Assembly (NCBI RefSeq): GCF_001447195.1
Contig: NZ_LFRI01000341.1
Coordinates: 434,001 to 498,000 of the forward strand
Direction: 5' to 3'
From: Aquabacterium parvum
GTDB lineage: Bacteria; Pseudomonadota; Gammaproteobacteria; Burkholderiales; Burkholderiaceae_C
Length of the DNA stretch: 64,000 nt
The notes under the pieces: generated by a model
The model's input: only the letters and a program-made list of their open reading frames with translations
Databases searched by the model: none
Told to the model about the DNA's origin: nothing
Program-made: the position numbers and the translations under genes
Part shown: positions 28,723 to 36,128 of the stretch, one piece after another
Numbering within the stretch: position 1 is the stretch's first letter
Layout: the number at the start of each line of letters is the position of its first letter

Positions 28723-29043
28723 ATGAAAGTCTATCAATTGTCCGACATGCAGGGCGGGTGGTTTGCTGGGGACTTTACTCCCACGATCGTACACAGCAAG
28801 GATTTCGAGGTGGCCGTCAAGCACTACCAGGCTGGAGCAAAAGAGGCCAAACATCACCATAAAGTTGCCCAGGAAGTCACTGTCATTTCCTCAGGCACCG
28901 TCCGCATGAATGGTGTGACCTATGGTGAAGGTGCCATAGTCGTTTTAGAGCCCGGCGACATGACTGACTTCGAGGCCATCACTGCTGCCACGACCGTAGT
29001 GCTGAAGACGCCATCAGTGGCTGGTGACAAGTACCTCGACTGA
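28723..29043 (+). CDS. Small cupin-domain protein
   Basis: A 106-residue single-cupin protein. The first cupin motif is AKHHHKVAQE, with metal-binding His residues and Glu; the second has VLEPGDMTDFEAI. The size suits a sugar or acid isomerase/epimerase or a small-molecule binding protein. It is the last gene of the AT-rich operon, 4 bases after the degenerate nucleotidyltransferase. No specific reaction can be assigned. Confidence 0.72.
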   Translation: MKVYQLSDMQGGWFAGDFTPTIVHSKDFEVAVKHYQAGAKEAKHHHKVAQEVTVISSGTVRMNGVTYGEGAIVVLEPGDMTDFEAITAATTVVLKTPSVAGDKYLD

Positions 29044-29493
29044 CCCCTGCCTCCCGATTTCGATGCCAAATGCTGTAAGTGCTTGATTTGACCAGGGCGC
29101 CCTGGTCAGCGTGCCACTACAGGAGGGACAACTGGGGTTCCGTGCAGAGTTTTGACCTTCAAGGCGGCCATGGTGGCGGCCGCCCCTGGTTGATGGTGGA
29201 TACGCCTGAGACGAGTGCGCCGTTGTCAATGCTGACGCTGTGGCACTGAATGTATTGCCCCAGTGAATTTCTGCTCAGCTTTTGGCGTTGGATGAAACGA
29301 CGATGGGCAGGCGGGGTCATCCGCTAGGCGACCAAGGACATGGCAGCCTAGGGTCTGAACATCATCGTGGAAAGACCTTGCGATTGAGTACCTAGCCTTG
29401 GGCCGATTAAAGCAAGCGAAGCATATTGAACGCACTGTGCACCAAGCGCGTGGAAACCGAAGAATTATCAGACAAATAACAGCTTGAACTGAC
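29044..29493. other. 450-base intergenic stretch, no recognised gene
   Basis: Short frames on both strands lack family character and good starts. Base composition is mixed and resembles worn-down DNA at the edge of an insertion. The only clear structure is the 20-base palindrome at 29089-29108. No T-rich terminator is seen after the cupin gene. Confidence 0.5.
29089..29108. repeat. Perfect 20-base palindrome
   Basis: TGACCAGGGCGCCCTGGTCA is self-complementary throughout. No T-run follows on either strand, so it is not a typical terminator. It may be a protein-binding site or a relic of a mobile element end at the boundary of the AT-rich block. Confidence 0.6.
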
Positions 29494-30513
29494 GTGAGTG
29501 CTCTGCCCAAAACAACGATTCCAACTCGCGAGCCCCTGACTTTGGCTGTCTGGATGATTTTGGCGCTGATCTTTTGCGTCCACTACGTCGTGAAGACGCA
29601 CGTCGGCCCAGCCTCCGGCATCGCGCAACACGCCGACCTGAATGTCTCAGCCCCATTTGTTTTCAGGTTCCTGCTGCCACTGACACTCTCCATCCTTTTG
29701 CCCCACGACTGGCTTGACTTGCCGTCGACCCGCATCGCGGTGGCCACATTGTTCGCCTTTGCATCCATCTGGCTGATGCCGGCGTTCATGGGCCGCGTCA
29801 CAGGATCCGGCCTGAACGAAAAGGAAGCGTCAAGGGTTCGACTGATGATGCTCGTGATGCTGATCGCTCACTACACCCTGCCACGCAACCTCAAGTTCTA
29901 TTACGTCTACGATTTCCCGGCCATCACGTTCTATCAATTGACGTTCATGGCGCTGACGGCCGCTTCGCCACGTCAGCGATGGCTGGGGGTGCTGCTGGCG
30001 GCCGCTTTGACCACCAACAGGGAAACCGTGGGCATCGCGGTGATCCACGCAGCGGCTTGGCACGTCGCACGACTGCCTTGGCAAGGCACATCGACACTGC
30101 GGACATGGGCACCCATCCTCTGCCAACTGGCGTGCGCCGCAGTCGCAGTGCTCCTCGTTCGCAAGCTGATCTCTCACAGCCTGGACCACCCCATCCAGGC
30201 CAGCTTCAGCTGGATGGAAGGCGACCAACTTCGCATCCTGGCCAACCTCGAACGCATGGCCACCAAACACCACCACGGCATCGCGCTGCTGTGGTTCGGC
30301 GCTGGCGCCATCATCTGGCTGCCCAGGCGCTGGCGTGCCCTGAACAGCACACTTAAGCACATGCTGATCGCCTCGGCCCCTGTTTTCGCCTTCTTCTGCG
30401 TGGTCGGCAACTTTGTCGAGTTGCGCATGTTCAGTGAGCTGCTTCCATTGCTGGCCGCAGCCCTGGCCTTCAAAGCGCCAACTTCACAAACACAAACTCC
30501 GGGATGTGCTTGA
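29494..30513 (+). CDS. Polytopic inner-membrane protein of unknown function
   Basis: A 339-residue protein with roughly eight hydrophobic segments (for example LTLAVWMILALIFCVHYVV, FRFLLPLTLSILL, ATLFAFASIWLM, MLVMLIAHYTL, LLAAALAF). The first periplasmic loop holds HADLNVSAPFVFRFLLP; an acidic residue before an R-x-LLP segment recalls GT-C type polyprenyl-linked transferases, but this is weak. It starts with GTG. It converges with the DprE2-like gene, and their 3' ends overlap by 44 bases. A transferase using polyprenyl-phosphate-arabinose would fit the neighbourhood. Confidence 0.55.
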   Translation: MSALPKTTIPTREPLTLAVWMILALIFCVHYVVKTHVGPASGIAQHADLNVSAPFVFRFLLPLTLSILLPHDWLDLPSTRIAVATLFAFASIWLMPAFMGRVTGSGLNEKEASRVRLMMLVMLIAHYTLPRNLKFYYVYDFPAITFYQLTFMALTAASPRQRWLGVLLAAALTTNRETVGIAVIHAAAWHVARLPWQGTSTLRTWAPILCQLACAAVAVLLVRKLISHSLDHPIQASFSWMEGDQLRILANLERMATKHHHGIALLWFGAGAIIWLPRRWRALNSTLKHMLIASAPVFAFFCVVGNFVELRMFSELLPLLAAALAFKAPTSQTQTPGCA

Positions 30514-31207
30514 TGATCAACATGATCAAGCGCCAGAACCCCGGCGTGTAGACCACCGAGCGGCCCTTGTCGATGCCGGCAATGATGTCGCTGGCCACCT
30601 TCTCGGGTTTGGCCCACAGCGCCCCCTTCTTGAACGACGCAGTCATCGGCGTGTCCACAAAGCCGGGCTTGATGGTCATCACGTTGACGCCCACCTTGCG
30701 CAGGCGTTGGCGCTGGCCTGATGCGAAAGCACTGACCAGGGCCTTGGCGCTGCCGTAAACGTAGTTGCTTTGACGCCCACGGTCGCCGGCCACCGACGAG
30801 ATCACCGCGATGCTGCCGCTGCCTTGTGCCGCCAGGTGCTCACCCGCCAAGGTCATCAGCGACACCACCGAGGTGCCATTGATGGCGACCTCGCTCAACG
30901 CGTAGCCCACATCAGACTGCGCGCGGGCCTGGTCACTCAGCGTGCCGTGGGCGATCAACACGGTGTCGAGGCCGCCCATGGCCTGCGCCGCATCGCGGAT
31001 GAGGTCTGCGTGTTGATCGAACTTCGCGGCGTCGAACACCCTCTGGCCGACCGCCAGGGCCCCGCGGGTCTTGAGGTCATCGGCCACCGAGCGCATGGCA
31101 GCCTCGTTGCGAGCGGCCAAAAACAGCTTGTCGCCGCGTTGTGCCCACTGGCGCGCACAGGCTTCGGCGATGGCGGACGTCGCGCCAACGATGAGGATCT
31201 TCTTCAT
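30470..31207 (-). CDS. DprE2-like short-chain dehydrogenase
   Basis: A 245-residue SDR. The cofactor loop is VGATSAIAEACARQWA, the catalytic motif is YVYGSAKA (YxxxK), and VISSVAGDRGR is typical of the DprE2 group. With the adjacent FAD oxidase it should form the two-part epimerase converting polyprenyl-phosphoryl-ribose to arabinose, DprE2 reducing the 2-keto intermediate with NADH. Its ATG overlaps the DprE1-like stop (31204-31207). The C-terminal hydrophobic stretch (LIMLIIKHIPEFVFVKLAL) could anchor it at the membrane. Confidence 0.85.
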   Translation of the reverse strand: MKKILIVGATSAIAEACARQWAQRGDKLFLAARNEAAMRSVADDLKTRGALAVGQRVFDAAKFDQHADLIRDAAQAMGGLDTVLIAHGTLSDQARAQSDVGYALSEVAINGTSVVSLMTLAGEHLAAQGSGSIAVISSVAGDRGRQSNYVYGSAKALVSAFASGQRQRLRKVGVNVMTIKPGFVDTPMTASFKKGALWAKPEKVASDIIAGIDKGRSVVYTPGFWRLIMLIIKHIPEFVFVKLAL

Positions 31208-32535
31208 GTTTTCTCCATGACCCGACGCCACCAACTCGATGAGAAGCGCGGGTCAACGTGTGGCAAAAATTCTGACAGGCGGGGGTAACCGGCCTTGAAC
31301 ACATCGGCGGGCATGCGGCCGTCCTTGGCCACGTACAAGCGCCCCCCGGCCTCCAGCACGATGCGGTCGAGCGCGGCGAACAGCTTGTGCAGGCGGGGCC
31401 CCTGGTTCGGAAAGTCCAGCGCCAAGGTTGTGCCCGGGCAAGGGAAGGACAACATGCCGCGCGAGGGCGGCTCGCCGAACTGCTTGAGCACCGCTAGGAA
31501 CGAGCCCATGCCGCTGGCCGCGATGGTCTCCAGCAGGCGTTGGGTGGCGGCAAAGGCCTTCTCGTGGGGCACCACGCACTGGTACTGGTAGAAGCCCCGA
31601 GGGCCGTAGATGCGGTTCCACTCCAGCAAAGAGTCGAGAGGGTAGAAGAAGGGCCGGTAATACTGAAACGCCCGAGCCTCGTCTGGCCCTTGTCGATGGA
31701 AGTAAAGGGTGTTGAAGGACTTGAGCGACAGCGTGTTGATGAGGGACGCCGGCGGTGTCAGGGGCACCTTCATGCAGCGCGGGGACTCCAACGTGGCGCC
31801 CTTGGGCGAGGCCGAAGGGTCCATCACCGCCGGTGCATGGTTGGCCCGGTTGAACAGGCCCCGGCCCAGGCGCTTGCCCGAGAAGGCGCAATCGATCCAG
31901 CTGACGGTGTACTCGAAGTCGCGCTCCGAGGCCTGGCTGAGCTCGAAAAACTCCCCCAGGTTGCGAAAGCGAACAGTCTCGGAGTCCATCCAGGGGTTGG
32001 CCACGCGCCGCAGGCGAAGCTCGGCCCAGGTGATCAGGCCGGTCAGGCCTAGCCCGCCGATGGTGGCGGCGAAGAGCTCGCGGTTTTCATCGGGCGAGCA
32101 CCACAGGCGCGAGCCATCTGAGCGCAGCAACTCAAAGCCCGTGACGTGGTTGCCGAACGAGCCCGCCACGTGGTGGTTCTTGCCATGCACGTCGTTGGCG
32201 ATGGCGCCACCCACGGTGACGAACTGGGTACCGGGCGTCACGGGAGGGAACCAGCCCTGCGGCAACACCAGGCGGATGACCTCTGACAGCAGCACGCCCG
32301 CCTCGCAGCGCAGAAGGCCGGTGGCCGCATCGAAGTCGATGAAGCGATCGAGCAGGCGCCCCAGCAGCAGTGCGCCGCCCACGTTGAGGTTGCTGTCCCC
32401 GTAGCTGCGTCCGTTGCCATAGGGCAGCACCTTGGCCTCGCCTTCGGGCAAAGGCTGGTGGCGGCTGCTCAAGCCAAGCGCCTCATGCTCGTGCCGCTCG
32501 ACACGGCCCCAGGAAGTGAAGACCTGCGAAGACAT
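31204..32535 (-). CDS. DprE1-like FAD-dependent polyprenyl-phosphoribose 2'-oxidase
   Basis: A 443-residue FAD-linked oxidase of the vanillyl-alcohol oxidase type. FAD-binding segments are YGNGRSYGDSNLN and PGTQFVTVGGAIANDVHGKNHHVAGSFGNHV, the latter very like mycobacterial DprE1. The active-site lysine region LYVAKDGRM is present. In the stretch corresponding to the mycobacterial benzothiazinone-binding cysteine (...CVDF) this protein reads LALDF. It would oxidise the 2'-OH of polyprenyl-phosphoryl-ribose. It is second or third in a four-gene minus-strand operon, 8 bases after the HAD-UbiA gene. Confidence 0.87.
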   Translation of the reverse strand: MSSQVFTSWGRVERHEHEALGLSSRHQPLPEGEAKVLPYGNGRSYGDSNLNVGGALLLGRLLDRFIDFDAATGLLRCEAGVLLSEVIRLVLPQGWFPPVTPGTQFVTVGGAIANDVHGKNHHVAGSFGNHVTGFELLRSDGSRLWCSPDENRELFAATIGGLGLTGLITWAELRLRRVANPWMDSETVRFRNLGEFFELSQASERDFEYTVSWIDCAFSGKRLGRGLFNRANHAPAVMDPSASPKGATLESPRCMKVPLTPPASLINTLSLKSFNTLYFHRQGPDEARAFQYYRPFFYPLDSLLEWNRIYGPRGFYQYQCVVPHEKAFAATQRLLETIAASGMGSFLAVLKQFGEPPSRGMLSFPCPGTTLALDFPNQGPRLHKLFAALDRIVLEAGGRLYVAKDGRMPADVFKAGYPRLSEFLPHVDPRFSSSWWRRVMEKT

Positions 32536-32543
32536 GGTGCCGA

Positions 32544-33965
32544 TCAAGTCGCCAAGTAAAGCACCACGCCTGCGGCCAGGCCGGTGAACAAACTGGTGCG
32601 GTCCTTCAAGGCGTACACCAGCGGGTCGTCGTGCATGTTGCCTCGGTGAGTTTCCATCCAGATGCGGCTGATCCAGTACAGCATGATCGGCACCAGGCCC
32701 CAAGCGATCTTGGGGTGCGAATACAAGGTGGCGATGTCTGGCGAGTTCAGGTAGAGCGCCAGAACCAGGATGCTGAGGTAGCCAGACGCCGTGCCCAGGC
32801 TTTGCAGCAAGCTGATGTCTTCGACCTGGTAGCCACGGCCTTTGGCCTTGAGCTTGCCTTGCTGACGCATGACAAAGAGCTCGGCATAACGCTTGACGAT
32901 GGCCAGGCTCAGGAAAATGAAAGTGGCGAACATCAGCAGCCAGAAGGACAAAGGGATGGCCATCGCTGCCGAGCCCGCCACGATGCGGATGGTGTAGAGG
33001 CCCGCCAGCGCGAGCACGTCCACCATGACCACCTTCTTGATCCCGAAGGAATAGACCAGGGTGGCCGCGTAGTACGCCCCCAGCACCTGCAGGAACTTGG
33101 CCGGCAGCATGCAGGAAATCAGCCAGGCCACGACCAGCAGCGTGGGCGCAGCCAGCAGGCCGAACACCCGGCTCAGGCGGCCGGCTGCGAACGGCCGATT
33201 GCACTTGGTGTGGTGCTGCCGATCGGCTTCCAGGTCCAGCATGTCGTTGAGCAGGTACACCGACGAGGCGCACAGGCTGAAGGCAAGGAAGGCCAGCGCA
33301 CCGTCGATCAACACCGGCAACTCGGACAGCCGGTGAGCCGCCAGCAATGGCACGATCACCAGCGCATTTTTGGCCCACTGGTGCACCCGCAGGGCCTTGG
33401 CCACGGATTTGATCAGGCCCGTCAGCGGTGGCACGACGTGAACCACCTCGGTGAGCTTGCCCGCAGCCGCCACCAGACCTTGACTTGCGTTGGCCACGAT
33501 GGCCTTGCGCGCATGGGCCCACACCTTGAGGTCAACGCGGTGGTTGCCCGCGTAATCAAAACCCTGTTCACCAAAGCGCCGCACCAGCTCCGCAGCCTTG
33601 TTGCCTCCGGCCAGGTTGGTCTTGCCATCGCTGGCCAGCACCCCGTCGAACAAGCCAGTGTGATCGGCCACGGCCTGGGCAACCCGGTGGTCCGATGCGG
33701 TGACCAACCACAAGGGTCGGCCCGCTTCCTTCTGGGCTTGCAGCCAGGTCAGCAAGGGCTTGGTGTACGGCAAGGCGCCGCCGTTGAGTTCCACCCTGGC
33801 GGCGATTTCCGACTTGAGCCTCGCTTTGCCACCGAGCAGCCACAATGGCACCAACAACAAGTAAAAAGGGTTTCGCTTGAGCAAGAGCAGGAACGACTCC
33901 AGCAACAAGTCGCTGTGGATGAGCGTGCCATCGAGGTCGACGCAGAGAGGGGTCTTGTCAGACAT
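32544..33965 (-). CDS. HAD-UbiA fusion: probable polyprenyl-phosphate phosphoribosyltransferase/phosphatase
   Basis: A 473-residue fusion. Residues 1-185 are a HAD phosphatase: CVDLDGTLIHSD (motif I), VTASDHR (motif II) and a later FDYAGNHRVDLKVW. Residues 195-473 form an eight- or nine-helix UbiA prenyltransferase-type domain with the metal motif NDMLDLEAD followed by NRPFAAGRLS. UbiA proteins next to DprE1/DprE2 transfer 5-phosphoribose from PRPP to polyprenyl phosphate. The attached phosphatase would be well placed to remove the 5-phosphate. It lies 2 bases after the UPF0104 gene. Confidence 0.87.
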   Translation of the reverse strand: MSDKTPLCVDLDGTLIHSDLLLESFLLLLKRNPFYLLLVPLWLLGGKARLKSEIAARVELNGGALPYTKPLLTWLQAQKEAGRPLWLVTASDHRVAQAVADHTGLFDGVLASDGKTNLAGGNKAAELVRRFGEQGFDYAGNHRVDLKVWAHARKAIVANASQGLVAAAGKLTEVVHVVPPLTGLIKSVAKALRVHQWAKNALVIVPLLAAHRLSELPVLIDGALAFLAFSLCASSVYLLNDMLDLEADRQHHTKCNRPFAAGRLSRVFGLLAAPTLLVVAWLISCMLPAKFLQVLGAYYAATLVYSFGIKKVVMVDVLALAGLYTIRIVAGSAAMAIPLSFWLLMFATFIFLSLAIVKRYAELFVMRQQGKLKAKGRGYQVEDISLLQSLGTASGYLSILVLALYLNSPDIATLYSHPKIAWGLVPIMLYWISRIWMETHRGNMHDDPLVYALKDRTSLFTGLAAGVVLYLAT

Positions 33966-33967
33966 GG

Positions 33968-34891
33968 TCAGAAAGAAGAAGGTTCACGGCGAAGGAGCCA
34001 GACGCAGGCCCACCCGATCACGACAGCCAGCCAAAGGGTCAACAAACGGCAAATGAGGGTCAGCAAGATGGCCAAGGGTGCGCTGATGCCGTGGGCCATC
34101 AACAGGGCAGCCATCACCGCCTCGGTGCTGCCCAGGCCACCCGGCAAAAAAGACAAAGCGCCAGCGATGAGCGCAACGGCGTAGGCGCTGGCAGCACCAC
34201 TCCAAGGCAATTGCCCAGGCGCCATCGCATCGGCCACCAGTTTCAGACCAGCGGCTTCGCCCCCCCAGGACACCAAGCCCAGCAGCAAACCAGCCACCAG
34301 CATCTTGGGCGACAGGAGTTGCCGGGAGCTCACCATGGTGTCGACCACCACGGTGAGGCTGCCCTGCCCTGGCAGGGGTTTGGGCCTTTTGGCCAACCGC
34401 GTGCGCACCCGACTCCAGGGGCACAGGGCGATCAGCATCAACAAGCCCAGCACCAGCGCCGCAGCGATCCAGATCATCCCTCGGTAGCGATCGGCATTGA
34501 GCAAAGCAGCGAAAGCCAGCAAGATCATCGCCAGCAGGTCCAGGATGCGCTCGACGAAGAACGCACCGCTGACCGCAGAGAGCGGCACACCCCTGGCCTG
34601 GTAGTACCTGGCTCGGGCCATTTCGCCCAGCTTGCCCGGCGACAAGGTGAAGGCAAAGCCAGCCATGAAGGTCAAGGAGACGAAGCGCAGGGGCAAGACG
34701 TGCCCCTGGTGAGACATGTACCAATGCCAGCGCCAGATGCGCAGCACATAGTTGAAAACGGATAAACCAGCTGCCGCCGCGATGGCTGGCCAGGCCGCGC
34801 CGATCAGGCCGATGTCGATTTGGACGATGTCGCGCCGAAACCCAAGGACGCACCAGGTGAGGAACGCAGCCATGCCCCCCAGATCAGCCAT
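33968..34891 (-). CDS. UPF0104/lysylphosphatidylglycerol synthase transmembrane-family protein
   Basis: About 307 residues with some eight membrane helices. Family hallmarks are FTLSPGKLGEMARARYY, FVERILDLLAM and SFLPGGLGSTEAVMAALL. The family is seen alone in many glycan loci, with flippase-like or lipid-transfer roles proposed but unproved. Start choice is uncertain: ATG at 34891, 34873 or 34972 are all in frame; 34891 is used since it precedes the first helix closely. It is the first gene of the operon leading to the DprE1/DprE2 pair, so it may move the lipid-linked arabinose across the membrane. Confidence 0.75.
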   Translation of the reverse strand: MADLGGMAAFLTWCVLGFRRDIVQIDIGLIGAAWPAIAAAAGLSVFNYVLRIWRWHWYMSHQGHVLPLRFVSLTFMAGFAFTLSPGKLGEMARARYYQARGVPLSAVSGAFFVERILDLLAMILLAFAALLNADRYRGMIWIAAALVLGLLMLIALCPWSRVRTRLAKRPKPLPGQGSLTVVVDTMVSSRQLLSPKMLVAGLLLGLVSWGGEAAGLKLVADAMAPGQLPWSGAASAYAVALIAGALSFLPGGLGSTEAVMAALLMAHGISAPLAILLTLICRLLTLWLAVVIGWACVWLLRREPSSF

Positions 34892-35157
34892 TTTTTCAGG
34901 CGTCCGGTGTGTGCCGTGCTTGGTGCAGGCTCCTGCGCTCCTTGCGAGGGGGTCAATAAATCGGACATGCATTTGGTCAGTGCGCCCTGAATCAAACGCT
35001 GCACTGACCCTAAATTTGTTAAACCGAAACTGTACCCCGCGCCAACGCCCTCCGATCCAATGCGCCGAACACCCGGGCAAGCCAAGACCTTCTCTCTGAT
35101 TCGCCAATCGGCATCTGTGCCAAATTGCACAGACGGAAAACCGTCTCCATGCCCGCC

Positions 35158-35454
35158 ATGACACAGCCCGCTCAAAAAGCCACTCTGCGCCACGCCGTCT
35201 TCGCCGCCATTTCAAAACTGGCGCCGGAGGCCACCGCGCCCATCGCCGACGCCACCCCCCTGATCGGCGACGGCAGCGTGCTCGACTCCATGCGCCTGGT
35301 CGAGCTGTGCCTGAGCCTGGAGGACCTGGCCGGCGAGCACGGCTTCGAGTTCGACTGGACCTCCGAGGCCGCCATGTCGCGCTCACGCAGCATCTTCCGC
35401 ACCGCCGGCGCGCTGGCCGACGAGTTCGTGCGCCAGAGCCAGGGGGCCGCATGA
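35158..35454 (+). CDS. Acyl carrier protein-like protein
   Basis: A 98-residue ACP-fold protein. The phosphopantetheine site is in GDGSVLDSMRLVELCLSLED, with Ser in DSM instead of the usual DSL. The sequence is otherwise unlike the housekeeping AcpP. ATG 35149 is an alternative start. Its stop overlaps the SDR start as ATGA. It probably carries the acyl group that the SDR, ligase and GNAT encoded next act upon. It diverges from the arabinose operon over about 266 bases with no evident gene. Confidence 0.82.
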   Translation: MTQPAQKATLRHAVFAAISKLAPEATAPIADATPLIGDGSVLDSMRLVELCLSLEDLAGEHGFEFDWTSEAAMSRSRSIFRTAGALADEFVRQSQGAA

Positions 35455-36128
35455 TCGTCGTCACCGGCGCCAGCCGCGGCCTGGGCCGCGCCATCGCCGA
35501 CCGGCTGATCGAACGCGGCCTGCCCGTCTTCGGCCTGGCCCGCCACACCGAGGGCCTGCCCTTCCCCGCCTTCGCCTGCGACGTCGCCGACGCCGAGCAG
35601 GTCAAGGCCGCCGCCCGGGCCGTCAAGGCCCACACGCCGGTCATCACCGGCTTGGTCAACGCGGCGGGCATCGCCTCCATGAACCTCGCGCTGACCACGC
35701 CCCCGTCGGTGGTGCAGCGCATCGTCGCCACCAACCTGATGGGCACCATCCACACCTGCCAGAGCTTTGGCGGCATGCTGGCGCGCAACAAGGCCGGCGC
35801 CATCATCAACTTCTCGACCATCGCCGTGCCCCTGGGGCTCAAGGGCGAGTCGGTCTACGTGGCTTCCAAGGCCGGTGTCGAAGGCTTCAGCCGCAGCTTC
35901 GCCCGCGAGATGGGCGACTTCGGCGTGCGCGTGAACTGCATCGCGCCCGGCCCCATCCAGACCGACCTGCTCAAGAACCTGCCGCAGGCCAACATCGACC
36001 GCATCATCGAGCAGCAGATCCTGCGCAAGCCTTTCGAGGCCTCGGCGGTTTGCGACGTGGTCGAGCTGCTGCTGGACGAACGCTCGGCCTCGCTGAGCGG
36101 GCAGGTCTTTCACATCGGAGGCGCTTGA
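35451..36128 (+). CDS. Short-chain dehydrogenase, FabG-like, in the ACP module
   Basis: A 225-residue classical SDR: cofactor loop VTGASRGLGRAIADR, NAAG, the catalytic Ser in NFSTIAVP, YVASKAG (YxxxK) and APGPIQTDLL. The shape suits reduction of a 3-oxoacyl-ACP to 3-hydroxyacyl-ACP. It is coupled at both ends: ATGA with the ACP gene and TGATG with the ligase. The actual substrate, free or ACP-bound, is not shown. Confidence 0.85.
   Translation: MIVVTGASRGLGRAIADRLIERGLPVFGLARHTEGLPFPAFACDVADAEQVKAAARAVKAHTPVITGLVNAAGIASMNLALTTPPSVVQRIVATNLMGTIHTCQSFGGMLARNKAGAIINFSTIAVPLGLKGESVYVASKAGVEGFSRSFAREMGDFGVRVNCIAPGPIQTDLLKNLPQANIDRIIEQQILRKPFEASAVCDVVELLLDERSASLSGQVFHIGGA

Noticed and set aside
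29014-29510. Minus-strand frames (71 and 94 codons) in the intergenic region
   Set aside because: No recognisable domain, poor starts, and one overlaps the 3' end of the cupin gene.
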